Source: Vitrella brassicaformis (lineage: Eukaryota > Sar > Vitrellaceae). From it: a stretch of 64,000 nt of DNA. Position 1 is the stretch's first letter. Each line of letters begins with the position of its first letter. Shown one piece after another: positions 1 to 14,397 of the stretch. Position numbers and translations under genes: made by a program. The notes below the pieces were generated by a model. The model saw only the letters and a program-made list of their open reading frames with translations. It was not told where the DNA came from and did no database searches. The DNA is taken from contig CDMY01000374.1 of the NCBI GenBank assembly GCA_001179505.1, positions 31,439 to 95,438 on the forward strand, in the 5' to 3' direction.

Positions 1-998
1 GAAGCGAATGGATGGCATCTCCTGCATGTGTGCGCTGACTGTCTGCGAATGCTTCAGGAGGCGCATAGACAACGGTCCCACCTGATTATCACACACAACG
101 TACGGTCCTCAACCCGTATGCAGTGAAGTCAGTGACTCACCGAAGTGGCTGGAGCTGTGGTGTGTGCCCTGCAACTCTCTGGAGAGTCCGAAGTCGGATA
201 TTTTCACGTTTTGGTCATCATCCAGCTGGCGGACCCCCAGATGAGAAGAGACGTGCAAGGGAGACACATCGATCATGCGGTCTCATTCATCTGAACACTC
301 CCTAACCAGAACATTTTCCGGTTTGATGTCTCGATGGATGCCGCCCTTGCTGTGTATGTAGGCCAGCCCCTCACACAGCTGAGATGCATGAGGGCAGCTG
401 TCATGGCGATGTGTTTGTGTTACCGATGTGACCTAACCTGCCTGGCCAGCATGTATCTCTTGTTCTCGGGGAGGCCGCCCCTCCTTTGAAGTATGCTGAG
501 ACACTTCCGCAACGAGTCCACATAGAACTCTGCACAACAGACACCTGCACAAGACTGTCGCCAATGGTGCGGCCAGCCCTACCGAGGACAAGAAACGGGA
601 TTCTCTTGTCGTAGCAGACACCCAGGAGCTTGGCCACGTTGGGATGCTTCATACCTGCCACGAATTTGGCCTCGGCCTCGACCTCCTTTACGAGATTCTG
701 ATGACACAAAATCAGCGGCGTTGTTGCCATACAGAGGACCTGGTCGAGGCTGACTACACACGCACCTCCTTCCCCAAAGAATTGATGAGGTGTTTCTTCG
801 GAATCTTGAGGGCAACAGTCTGGTCCCTCCACTGCCCCTTGTACACCTCAGCAAACGCACCGTCCCCTGACACGGACCCCACAACACGAGGCAGTGGATG
901 CCACTGGATGGTTGGTTCGTACCGATGCAATCCACTTCATCGTCCCAGTAGAGCTCATGCAGTCGTATGGAGTCTATTTGGACAGAACCACGCCTCAT
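1..998 (-). CDS. KA1: TKL-type protein kinase, 3' end beyond the window
   Basis: Kinase gene read on the minus strand. The first exon (998-923) encodes a leader with [11 protein letters not shown]. After an intron comes the glycine loop and VALK lysine ([13 protein letters not shown], then VALKIPKKH, about 866-770). The helix C/strand 4 exon holds [20 protein letters not shown] (about 708-590), followed by a FYVDSL exon, the catalytic loop [10 protein letters not shown] (about 375-310), DFGLSREL (about 215-160) and a YAPPEAFA activation segment near 75-40. All catalytic residues (VALK Lys, HRD, DFG) are present, so it should be active. KA2 is its closest relative here, sharing YWDD, DKRIPF and FYVDSL. 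The first ATG of this frame sits at 998; another lies at 1040. It is divergent from the calpain gene at 1085. Paralogs continue into ankyrin repeats, so the missing C-terminus may do the same (inference). Substrate unknown. Confidence 0.85.
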
Positions 999-1084
999 CG
1001 GGGGAGGAGCGGGAAGGGGAGGGAACGCGCGAGCTTGCATGCGGGAAGCCCCCGTCTCCCCCCACCCTTCTTTTGTAGTCCCCT
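999..1084. promoter_or_regulatory. Short divergent intergenic region, KA1 / ankyrin-calpain
   Basis: Only 86 bp separate the inferred start codons of KA1 and the calpain gene, so promoters and 5' untranslated regions must overlap. It is G/C-rich (GGGGAGGGGAGG-like, then CCCCC tracts). No TATA-like or other named element was recognised. The call rests on gene arrangement only. Confidence 0.35.
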
Positions 1085-4000
1085 ATGGAAGTCAGAGGGG
1101 GTCAGGCAGCGGGCGAGGCCATTTTGGCCTTTGTCCTGGACCTGAAAGGCAAAGTAGGGCGCGGGACGGACTCACTATCAGCACTCGCGAATAGCATATC
1201 GAAGTTCATGGAGGAGTACGATGACAGCAGTGAGGATAAACGACACTTCCGATGGATCATCGACAACGACGAGGCCACACAAGTACTCATCGACTGGGGG
1301 GGATCGGGGGCAGGCAGGGCTTGTCTACTTTCCTTTGCAGGACGGGCGCACGCTGCTGCACTGGGCAGCGAGGACAAGTCGGGGGGACGTCGTTGAGGCC
1401 TTGCTCTACTTTGGCCTCCAAAAGTTGATTGCCACACAGGACGATGTGAGACAAATGGCTGGTGGCATTGATGGCATGCACTCAAATTTGTCTGGCTTTC
1501 TCCTACAGGAACAGAAGACTCCCATCCATGCAGCAGCCGAGGCCGGCAATGCTCAGCTCGTGGCCCGGCTCGTCACGCTCACTGACCCCGCTGTCATCGC
1601 GCTCAAAGACAAGGTCAGCTTTACTTTGATTCGAGGGACGCAGATGTGTCTGTGTTTGCTCAGGATGGCAATACCGCCCTTCATCTGTGTGCCCTTGGAG
1701 GCCACACACACGTCACTCGGCTGCTGGTAGCCGCGGAGCGTATCAACACTCGGAACACCAAGGTACTAAGAAACCAACAAACATTATGGCAAGACACCTG
1801 TCTCACTCAGTTTGCTTCTTGTGGCTGTAGAGCCGTACGCCTCTTCACGAGGCCGCTGCCAATGGAAGTCCATCCGGCATGGAGGTGCTGCTGCAGGTGG
1901 CCGACATAGAAGCTCTGCTCATGAGGGACCACGTAAGGGCGCGACTAAACAGGGAACTACGCAACTCCGACTGTGATGCATAGTGTGTGTCTCCTGTCTG
2001 TCCATCAGGCCAGCCAGACAGCACTGTGTGTTGCCGCGGATTGCGGCAAAGGTGACTGCGTCCGCCTGCTCGTGACGGCTGCCCAGGCCAAGGGCTGCCC
2101 TCAGCTGCTGGACATGGGCGATAGGGACGACGATTTGCCCCTTTACCTCGCGCTATTCTCGGACAACTATGATGAAGAGATCGTCTTCCTTCTGGCTTCA
2201 AGAGAGCGCATTGTCAAACAGAGAAGGGTACCAACAACGATAAGTATCAAACAGGGCTTGGCAGCATCAGTGCTGATTGGCTGCAGCCTGATGGCCAGAC
2301 GCCGTTGCATCTGGCCGTCTCGAGAGGCGACGACGTGTTGCTGGTTGAGAAGCTGCTGAAGATGTTTGGCACGGACGCTTTGCAGATCAGAGACCACGTA
2401 AGGAAGCCGGATGCACGGAAGTCCAACACCAATAGTTCTTTGTGTCTCCATTGCAGAGTGGCCGCACGCCTTATGATGTGGCTCTCGAGGATTGCGATAC
2501 GGAAATGCAGCAAGTGCTGCGGGAATGGATGCCTACTGTCGGCGAATCCTCGCAACAGAAGCAGCAGCGGCTGTCTGAAGAAGCGGACGGCCGCCTCAAA
2601 GAGCACTACAACGTCTTCGGCTCGATCGAAGTCCCTCTCAGCACCACGAACTTTCCTCAGCAGATGGCACGTGCCCTCGGCCTGCCCGACAGATATGTGC
2701 AGCAGCTGCTTGCAGGTCAGGCTGCAAGGTCGCCCAACAAGGTGATTGCGGCCCAGCTGGCAGAGATTGAGGGCATCCTCGAGGAAGCGCGGGAGAAGCT
2801 GCTTCCAGGCTTCCCCGCCACGCACATCGGCTCAGGTTTCATCATCGTCCCCAGTTGGCTGCGAAAGCCCAAGAGCGAGCGGGAGATCCTCGATGAGGGG
2901 AGCAGAATTGGCGGACGAGTGTTCCCTTTGTGGCGAGACGGTGATTCAGATCTTCTCGTCTCGAACCATAGCAGTCAGCGGAAATTCGATGATCCTGATG
3001 AGCGGTTGCCGCTTAATGAGAGCATCGGGAACGTCTTCTCACCCTCGTTTGACAAGTGGAAGCGTCTGCCGGATCTTTTCCAGAACCCAGTGGTGGCCGC
3101 TCGCTCTCTTTCAAGTGACAGTGTCGTCCAGGGCCGCATAGGCGACTGTGCCTTCCTCAGCTCTCTTGTGGCACTCGCCAATTGTGAAGAGCAGAGCGGC
3201 CAGCGGCATCTGTCCAGCGGCATATACCCCAAAGTGTCCCTGTCGAGTACGGAGCCGGTCATCAGCCCCGAGGGCAAGTACGTGTGTCGGCTATACTTCA
3301 ATGGTGGTCCTCGCAAGGTATTGCTCGACGACACTATTCCTTCGCTGACCCCTACTGGCAGCGAGGCTCCTCGCAAGCTCACCGCGGTGTCTTCGATCCC
3401 TCGAGAGACCTGGGTCACATTGTTCGAGAAGGCATATGCAAAGGTAGAAAGGTGCGCGCTCCAACCATGCATTGGTGTTCTGTCTCCTGTTCATTGCTTC
3501 ATGCAGACGATGGGTGGATATGACGCGATAGACGGAAGTCATGCGCCAGACAACCTCTATCTGCTCAGCGGATGGATCGTCGAGTTGCTACATTTTCAGT
3601 TCTCAGTCGTCAAGGGGTTTGACGCAGACAAGCTGTGGAAGGAAATCTATTGGCCTCTCAGCGGCCGTCAAGCCGTTGCGTGCCTGTCCTCGCCGGCACG
3701 AGTAAGCCAATTGTCGACAGCATATACATACATTCTATGTGTCTCTGCCATTTCCCTCTCAGCCTATTGATCCCGTTGAGGCTAGGGACAAGCCAGAGCC
3801 CATATCACGCAGAACGGATGGGATGTCTTGCTGTGTCAGCAAGTCAGAGCCCATGGCTTCTGTTTCCTGTGGCATCAGGTTTGGCGTACGGGCATGCGTA
3901 TTCAGTGCTTGAGGCAGTGGAGGTTGATGGACGTCAGCTGCTGCTGGTTCGCAATCCTTGGCGAGAGCAGCGATGGAAAGGCAAGTATTCGCCAGACGAT

Positions 4001-5364
4001 CCCGGTTCGTGGACATCCAAAATGAGGCAACAGCTGAACTACGACCCTGATCAAGCGGTACCCGACGGAGAATGTATGTGGCTGACATGTCTTTGTCTCC
4101 TTCCTCTCCTGTCTCAGCGTCGGTCTGATGACGGGAGGTTCTGGATTAGCTGGGATGACGTTACGAAAGAGTTCCGTGGCATGTCCATTGCCTATAACTT
4201 CCACCCCTCGCGATTCCCTCATCGAGTCGACATTCATTCATGGTGAAGCGACACACAGGCACATACCTACAAATACAACCACGACACTTGTCTCTGTCTG
4301 CTCTTATCAGCTTCAACCCGAGTGGGCAGACGGCCTTTGTTTCGAGCGCGCGCATGATCTCGGGCTTCAGTCCTCAGTTTGCCCTCGTGTTCCACCCCAC
4401 GACGGCCGATTTCTATCAGTCGGAGCTGAATGTGTGGGTGCAGCTACACCGCCACGTCACCAGCGGCAAGAATGTCAAGAAGGCCAAGGAGAAGATCATC
4501 CGGATCTCCACCAACATCTATGCCGGCAGCGAGAGGATCCTAGGCGAGAATACGGCTCGCGACTGCTACTACGGGTCCTCTATCAACCTCATGATCAAGC
4601 TGGACAAGTTCAAGCTGCCTTGGAAGTAAGTGTGACTGAGACGCACCCCAAGGCATGATTGTGCTGTCTACGTCAATTCAGGAAAGACGGATGGCATCGG
4701 TGCGTCGTTCAGGCGCTTCAATCAGCCGTCTGACTTCAATCTCGACACAGATTCAGCAGCTTTCCATGACTGCATGACTGTCAGGAGGACTTAACTTCAC
4801 CCTATCAGTCTTCTCGACCGTCCGAGCCACCATTCACGAGCTGCCTCCCCTGATCCCCCGCGGATGGATATCGCAGCACTATGATGGTGAGTGGGCTGCA
4901 GAGTCAGCAAAAGGTCCAAGCCCGTCATCTTTTGATAAGAACCCCACCTTTGCCGTTACGACCCCTGAGAACGTCAAGGCTGTCATCCTGCTTGAGTCTC
5001 TCGAGGTGAGTGAAATGCATCAATCGACTGAGCTTTTGGTCCGTATTGTCTGTGTATCTGTGTAGTCGCATCGTGTGGGAATCACTGTGATTGACTCGCA
5101 AGGGAAACGGACGAGCAGTCCTGACCCTTACGAGACGAATGCAACACTGCTCACTGACGTCACACTGATGGTACGCGCTCGAGCAGGCGAAGACACAAGG
5201 ACATGTTTGATAGGCTTGTGTCTCTTTGGCTGCAGAAAGGCGACAATCAAGTCATTGTGTTCACGAGTGTGGCGGGCAGAACAGGCAAGTTTCGCTTGAG
5301 CATCCACACACCTGCTGTCAAGAGCGAGCGGAGACACCCACTCGTGAGGAGGGGCGCTAAGTGA
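1085..5364 (+). CDS. Ankyrin-repeat calpain-type cysteine protease (calpain-7-like)
   Basis: Multi-exon gene for an intracellular cysteine protease fused behind ankyrin repeats. An N-terminal helical segment (1085-1300) is followed by about six ankyrin repeats, nearly one per exon: DGRTLLHWAA (1340), KTPIHAAAEAG (1517), GNTALHLCALGG (1667), TPLHEAAANG (about 1840), QTALCVAAD (2020), DGQTPLHLAVSRG (2290), GRTPYDVAL (2460). The protease domain has QGRIGDCAFLSSL (Cys codon 3147-3149), the GHAYSVL His (3893-3895) and RNPW Asn (3953-3955), so the catalytic triad is complete. The Trp that normally follows the Cys is Ala. Two C-terminal beta-sandwich segments follow (about 4310-4628 and 4790-5364), an arrangement like calpain-7/PalB rather than EF-hand calpains. 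It ends with TGA at 5362-5364. The last exon (5236-5364) has orphan copies at 8.9 and 46.2 kb. Ankyrins probably target the protease to partners (inference). Confidence 0.85.
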
Positions 5365-5547
5365 AGTGATAAGTCAGTCTGTGGTGTGGGGCCTCTGTCT
5401 GTCACTTTTGTGGACTGACTGCAAAGTGTGTCGTTCTGCAACACTCATAGTTATCCCGTATAGTTCACAGACATGGATAAATAGAGTGTGTATCTTGAAC
5501 TCGTGGGGCGGCCCCCTCTCCAAGCTCGCCGTCTCCCAAAATTTTAA

Positions 5548-8459
<2,912 letters not shown>

Positions 8460-8893
8460 GTTCTTCTGGTCAGACTCTGATGTGTGTGTGGAGTGTGTAA
8501 GGCCTTTCGTCTGTCCAGCTGGGTTTGCCTGACAGACAGCAGCTGCCACTTTTGTGTTGCGGTGCAGAGAGATCAAAGGGCAGCGCGGGAGATAAGTGTG
8601 CTATGACCTGATGTGTGCGGTGTGTCTTTCTGTCTGTGTGGTGTCTGTGTCGGTTCCAGTTGACGTGCAGGGGTCTGCTTCGGTGTTCGCTGGGTTAGGC
8701 TGTGTGTGTCTGATTGCCCGGGGGTAAAGTGCCTGTCTGTCTGTCTGTCTGGCTTGCCGGTTTGACTGTGTGAGTGTGGCAGCTGTCCGATGGCCCTTTC
8801 TGTGTCTGTCTGGATCGTGCTGCACTGCATCACATAAACCCCGCAGACAGACGACACCCACCTCTATCCCCAGTCAGCAGCTTTGGTTGACCA
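8460..8893. other. Gene-free duplicated 3' flank of KA2
   Basis: No coding exon is supported here. The DNA matches the minus-strand complement of about 46360-46780 downstream of KA6, including a CTGT microsatellite near 8730-8750. The first 60 bases after the stop also resemble the flank after KA5 (34880-34930). Confidence 0.6.
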
Positions 8894-9024
8894 AGAAGGG
8901 CGACAGTCAAGTGATTGTGTTCACGAGTGTGGCGGGCAGGACAGGCAAGTTTCGCTTGAGCATCCACACACCTCCTGTCAAGAGCGACCGGAGACACCCA
9001 CTCGTGAGGAGGGGGGCTAAGTGA
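8894..9024 (+). pseudogene. Orphan copy of the last calpain exon
   Basis: The frame reads GDSQVIVFTSVAGRTGKFRL, then SIHTPPVKSDRRHPLVRRGA and a Lys-stop. This is nearly identical to the terminal calpain exon at 5236-5364, including the stop and following bases. No upstream protease or C2-like exon accompanies it, so it is most likely a relic carried by segmental duplication. A possible acceptor (CCCCAG) precedes it at about 8867-8872, so incorporation as an alternative exon of KA2 cannot be excluded. Confidence 0.75.
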
Positions 9025-9408
9025 AGTGATAAGTCTGTGGTGGGTGCTAGGCTGTTGGACAGGTAGGTGAGGCTCTTAAAAATCTGACATTGTGTCGTCT
9101 GTGTGCTTGATGGATGGAAGCAGCACAGACGCATCGTGTCCATGAAACAACACCGCAGAGTTTGAAGTGTCAGCTGCGCCGGTCTCGCATACAACGTACA
9201 TCTTCGTCTACACAGACAAAGGTGTCTCCCCCGAGATGCAACGTTTGTTCTCTATGTGTCGCGTGCCTCTGATTGATCAGCGAGAGAACCGATGTCCACT
9301 CGTGTGCACAGGACTAGTGGAGAGAATTGTCGCGCGAAAAGCACTGCACTCTATCCTAGAAGGTCTCTTCTTCTCGTTCCTAACGGGTCCTTTCTTGTCG
9401 TTGACTAA
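9025..9408. other. Intergenic, convergent side of the OsmC gene
   Basis: The first 25 bases continue the similarity to the calpain 3' flank. The rest, to the OsmC stop codon, shows no supported exon, RNA gene or repeat. Confidence 0.5.
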
Positions 9409-10399
9409 CTAGGCCTTTGTCATTGTGGCCACATACTCCATCCCGTTGACGTTGGCCATCAGACTCGACAGGGGGCATCGACGCTCCACCTTCTCGAGCA
9501 ACTCCTGATGACACACCACACACACACACACACATACATACAGAGAGAGAGAGAGGGAGGGAGGGAGAGGTATACACATACATACGTATATGTGCATAAG
9601 TATATGCATATGTGTGTATACCATGTGTGTGTGTGTGTGTGTGTGCTGTGGTGTACACATTGGCTCACGTGGATGCGATCATCCGATTCATTTGTGGCAA
9701 TCTTCCCCTCGACCGTCACCTTCTGGAAGTGGCTCTGAACGTTTGGGTCTCCCTTGAGGCCCTTCACATCGAGCTCACCCTTGGCCGTCCAGTCGATCTG
9801 ACGGATGACCCACACATGCCGACACACATGCGTCACTCAGTGTAGGTGTGTTGATGTCTGACCTGCATGACGGCCACATCTTACTCACCTTGTCGAATTT
9901 CATCTTCATCTCGTTGGCCACTCCCACACTCAGCACGTGCAGACAACCACACAGGGCACCCAGGCTCGTCTCTGCAGCACACAGTTCTCACACACAAACA
10001 AACATCATCATATGTGACACCTTCAAACAGACACACTCATGTGCCTGCATCACACACATACGGATACGCACCAAGTGGGTTGGGCCCCTTGTCCTGGCCG
10101 CCCAGCTTCGCCGGCTCGTCAGTGAACTGCACCCATCCACATATGCCACACACACACACACACACAAAATCAACACAGATGCTCATCGACAACCAAAAAA
10201 TGTCCCAGCTCCTCCCCCTTTCCTCACCTGCGCGTGTTTGCCCGAGGTGTACTTACACGTCACCGACATGGCGCCTGAACAGACAACACACAGAGTGGAA
10301 GCAGCAGATCTGCATGAGCATCTTTCGTGTCAGCTGACCCTCGGCCTTGACGACAAAAGGCATCAACGCCAGGCGACGCATCGATAGACGCAAAGCCAT
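9409..10399 (-). CDS. OsmC-family thiol/peroxide-stress protein, possible mitochondrial presequence
   Basis: Minus-strand exons give an OsmC-like domain: MSVTCKYTSGKHAQ (10269-10228), VQFTDEPAKLGGQDKGPNPL (about 10130-10072), a GALCGCLHVLSVGVANEMKM helix (about 9960-9895), DVKGLKGDPNVQSHFQKVTV (about 9770-9700) and VERRCPLSSLMANVNG (9498-9451), ending at TAG 9409-9411. The family uses two conserved cysteines to reduce organic hydroperoxides; here they are likely the Cys in ALCGC and the Cys in RRCPLSS. A 64-bp intron just upstream of the Met at 10269 would join in frame to MALRLSMRRLALMPFVVKAEG, starting at 10399. That segment is Arg-rich and amphipathic like a mitochondrial presequence. Its donor is GTCAGC, not the usual GTGAG. 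If that exon is not used, the gene starts at 10269. A CA/GT microsatellite interrupts the intron near 9512-9650. Confidence 0.8.
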
Positions 10400-10559
10400 C
10401 GCGACGACGATGAAAGGCCACCGAAATCCGGACGAAGACAGTGCGAGCTTCAAAGCAATCGCCAGACGAGAGATCCGGCCAGACAGCTCATTCAGCCTCT
10501 CGTCGGTCAGCCGGAGAGGCCCGTGTGACGTCGATGCCACAACACGCCATAGTTGATGA
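10400..10559. promoter_or_regulatory. Divergent region, OsmC gene / AGC kinase
   Basis: About 160 bp lie between the possible OsmC start and the AGC kinase ATG at 10560. A 69-codon upstream frame (10347-10556) ends just before that ATG and could be an upstream ORF. Nothing else was recognised. Confidence 0.3.
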
Positions 10560-12281
10560 ATGACGAGCTCCACCAATCTGCTGTCTGAGCCGGTGACGCT
10601 CACTAATCTGGAGAGGGTGGCTGAGCTGCACTGCGGCTCACGCAGCAGCGTGTGGGTGGTCCGCAACAGAAAGAACGACAGCCAACTGTTCGCACTCAAG
10701 GTGGGAATTTCACACAGAAGGCCAGGGCTCTGGTCATTGGCAGTGTGTGTGTGTGTGTGTGCAGGAGATCTTTCTGGATGAGTTGACGACGGCCAAGCAG
10801 GCCGAGCATGTGTGGAATGAGCGAAGGGCACTGGAGGAAACCACTGCTGCCAATATCAAGGGCATCAACCACCTGTAAGTCACGCCGTGCGAATGCACTA
10901 ACACTCATCTGTGCGTGTGTCTGTGTGTCCCGTGTATATGCAGTGTATCCACATTCAAGGATCCCTCTGCATTATATTTCTTGCTCGAGTACGTCCCTGG
11001 TGCGGCCCTCTTTACGCACATTCGGTGCGAGAAGGGATTCGACGTAGACAAAACCAGATTCTACGCTGCAGAGGTGCGCACACACACTCAGCTGTATGGA
11101 TCTCCTCTGCGAAGGAACGTGTGTGTGTGTGTGTGTGTGTGGCAGCTGGTGTTGATACTTGAGCGGCTGCATGGGTTGGGGTGGGTGTATCGTGACCTCA
11201 AGGCGGCCAACGTGATCGTCACGCGCACAGGCCACCTCAAGCTGGTGGACCTGGGCATGGCCAAAAAGATCCACAACAAGTAAGACCTAAAGGCGCACAC
11301 CCACACGCACATGGGTGCCCCCATCTCTGTAGTGTGTGAATGTCAGTCGCACTCATTCGATTTGCGGCACTCTCCACGCGATGGCGCCCGAGATGTTCGG
11401 GCAAGAGGTGGATGCAGATCGGTTAGGCGACGATGATGGCGAGGCTGCCGCTGCTGCCGGTGGGGCTGGGTATGGCCTGGCTGTGGATTGGTGGGGTTTG
11501 GGCGTCATTGTCTATGAGATGATCGTCGGGTAAGGAGCCCATAGAGAGGATGTGTGTGCCGCGTCCACTCCTATCTGTGTATGCTGTGTGGCTGCAGGGA
11601 CGCCCCATTTGGCTACCGTGACTTCGAGCAACAGGGGTACCTGAGCATCCTGGCACATACACACTCAGGCACCAACACACTGTGTCTGTCCGTGTGTCTG
11701 GGTGTCTGCAGTGATGGTCCGTCAGGCCGCATAGAGGAGTTGGCAAGGCGGTCGCCGGAAAGCATTCGCTTCCCACCCCGATGCAAGATCGATGCACACA
11801 CAAGGGACTTCATCACCAACCTGATGCAGGTGAGGCGGGTGGCTCTGTGTTACGCATGTGCCCATGTGTCTTGCCGTCTGTCTACAGGCCGATGAGACCA
11901 AGCGGCTGGGGTACAATGGTGCGGCAGAGGTCAGAAAACACCCGTTCTTCCAGGTAATGGCAGAACACACGTGTATCTATCGTTTGCACAGATTCACGTG
12001 CGTTAGGGTTTCGTGTGGTCGTCCCTGACTGACCCGACTGCCGTGCCGCCATTCGACAAGAAACTCGGGCACAACGAAGAGGTGCGTCGATCAAACCACC
12101 AACCCGTTCACACTCTCGTGTTCCTGTCCGTGTACACGTGTCTATACGTATGTGTGTGTGTGTATGTGTGCAGGGTGTGGCCGCTGATGACGACAGCAGC
12201 TCCGACAGTGCCAGCAACAGGCGCAGCAGCCAGAAGACCACCGCGTCGCGGGAGGCGCAGGACATATTTGCCGACTTTTAG
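10560..12281 (+). CDS. AGC-family Ser/Thr kinase (PKA/PKG-like)
   Basis: Exons in order: [20 protein letters not shown] and FALK Lys (10560-10700), helix C with [10 protein letters not shown] (10810), [15 protein letters not shown] hinge (10977-11020), [11 protein letters not shown] catalytic loop (11192-11225), [12 protein letters not shown] (11238-11275), [13 protein letters not shown] (11363-11400), an Ala/Gly-rich insert with [15 protein letters not shown] (11488-11530), [17 protein letters not shown], then [37 protein letters not shown] (11898-11950) and a C-tail [18 protein letters not shown]. It stops at TAG 12279-12281. The F-W-x-x-L-type tail and HPFF are AGC hallmarks. Departures: the glycine loop keeps one Gly, HRD is YRD, DFG is DLG and PEN is AAN. 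Lys and both Asp are retained, so activity is plausible. No cyclic-nucleotide-binding domain is seen. Confidence 0.85.
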
Positions 12282-12388
12282 CTGCATGCACTGGTGGGAT
12301 GACGTAATGCGCATGATGCGCATGAAAAATCGGCAAATGAAATTTACAGCAGGACTGGTCTTTTGTTGGACCGACGAAAAACAACATC

Positions 12389-14143
12389 ATGAAGAAGGGT
12401 GTTGAAGTGGTGATGGGCGGCAAGTGGGGTGAGCTCCAGGCCGAGAACGCATCACTCGCCGCACAAGTAGCTGACATGACGCGGAAAGTAGCCCAACTGG
12501 AGCAGCAACTGATGGTCAAATCCGACGTGCTGCAGGTGCACCCGATTGCATACATGGATGGATGGATGGATCAAGCACCTCAAAGGAACGACCCCAAATG
12601 TATCGTGTAGAGGCTGGACGAGTCGGAGAGGATCACAAAGGAGAGCTACGAGGCGCTTCTGAGTGACCACAGGGACCTCACTTCCAACCATGCGCTGCTG
12701 GAGGGAGAGATGGAGGAAATGAAGATGGAGAAGGGCACTCTGCAGGTCAGGCAAGGAGTGACAATGACCCACAATCTCAATCTCCATCACGCACACACTG
12801 AATGGTCATGCCTGTCTATCATTATGCAGCGTCGCGTTTCTGAGTTGGAGGGGGAGTGCGTGGACAAACAGGGGAAGATAGAGGTGCGCACAACTAATCG
12901 ATGATCGCTGGGTGTAATTAGTAGTTGATTGTCTACCTGACTGCATGCAGGCGTATGAGAGTGAGATTGCCTCCCTGAGTGAGGCCGAAAGGCGACTGTC
13001 GAGCACACTGACGGAACATGTACCACGTGGCAAACTTGCAGACGGGGAGAGATGGTATCATGCCCCTCTCTCTCTGTGTGTGTGTGTGTGTGTGTGTGTG
13101 AGTGCAGGAATTGGCTTACCACAATCTCTACAACGACTACGCAAAACAGCTGGACTACACAGACGTGAGCACACGTAGAGCACACAGAAAGTGGTCGGGT
13201 CATGTTATGTGGTGTCTGTGTCTCCTTTTGCGCGTCAGCGTCTGAGAACCAATATCGAGTCTCAGAAGCGTCTGCGTGACCAGAAGGACCGACACATTGC
13301 CACCATACTGAAAGAGAAAGACAAACTATACAGACAAGTGTACGCAGGGTGAAGAAAGATGCACACGTAATTGTTGGTGCTCTTGTGGTCCTCATTCGTC
13401 AGCACGCAGACCCGCGTTCTCCTGTCCAACACGCGCAACTCTGCCCAGCGGGTGCAGAGGGCGGCGTACGACCATGCCGACGAGAACCACCCCAGGTGAG
13501 AAAAGGAGACAGATAACAGAACACCCGAGTGTGCCCCGTTTGCTGCCCTGTGCATGTCTCATGTCAGTGCGATGTCTGCCCGCCGCCCCCCTTCTCGGCA
13601 GCACGTCTCATCTGTCAGGGCGGCCTCTGACGTACCACTGGCGTGCATGCGCCGATCGCCCTCATGCCCTGTGGTCAAGGAGAAGAAGAAGACGGAGGGG
13701 CCGCCTGGTGAGAAGAAGGGACAGAAGGCACGTGAGGCAGTGAAGAAGGCGGAGGCGTCCAAACAGCAGGAGGGCAAAACCATCGAAGACGTAAGGGGCC
13801 AGATTATGCACGAATCGGGGAGGGTTTGTGTATATGTGTGTCTGTCCATGCGTGTGCGTGTGTGTGTGTGTGTGTTTTTTTTGGCAGGCGATATTGCGTC
13901 TCCAGCGTGAGTCGCAGGCGGCTGCCTTGGAGAATCGGCGGCTCAAGAGCTGCCTCGACAAGGAGAGGACCAGACAGACTGTCAACCAACAGGTGTGTAT
14001 GCCAACAGAGGCTGCTGATCGGCGTAGGTGTGTGTCTCCTTATGTCACTGACGCAGACGTTTGGCGCTTTGCAAGAGGAGAATCGCAGCCTCCGTGAGCA
14101 GCTGACCAGCAATCAGGGCAGCATCAATGCAGAGAGAAAGTGA
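12389..14143 (+). CDS. Coiled-coil protein, unrecognised
   Basis: About ten short exons encode almost continuous coiled coil: ELQAENASLAAQVADMTRKV (12429), ERITKESYEALLSDHRDL (12622), RRVSELEGECVDKQGKIE (12830), YESEIASLSEAERRLSSTL (12955), NLYNDYAKQLDYTD (13128), RLRTNIESQKRLRDQKDRHI (13240), a Lys-rich stretch KKAEASKQQEGKTIED (13740-13788), ILRLQRESQAAALENRRLKS (13890) and FGALQEENRSLREQL (14061), ending at TGA 14141-14143. Leu/charged heptads and the absence of any catalytic motif suggest a structural or scaffold role, for example cytoskeletal or centriolar (inference). The ATG at 12389 opens the frame 107 bp after the AGC kinase stop. The last three exons are copied at 19981-20310. Convergent with KA3, 254 bp away. 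Confidence 0.75.
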
Positions 14144-14397
14144 GGGCTGCATGCTCACGTGTTGATGGACATCTCCAATCAAGTCTTGATGTCTCATGCA
14201 TGGCAAGAACACAACATCTCACCCCCCTCGCAGTCGCTTACGCATATATCCATGCCCCCTCACATGAAAACACGAGAAAGAAGCTGAGGGCTGCCATTTG
14301 TATTCGCCATGTCATTTGCGACGACACATGATCACCCACTCACAGTGCCTCCTGGCTTCTTATTCGAAGCACACCCGAGCAACTGACAGACTCTGAC

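Noticed and set aside
9508-9738. Open frames rich in His-Thr and Cys-Val (CA/GT repeats)
   Set aside because: They are translations of a microsatellite inside an OsmC intron, with no coding signal.
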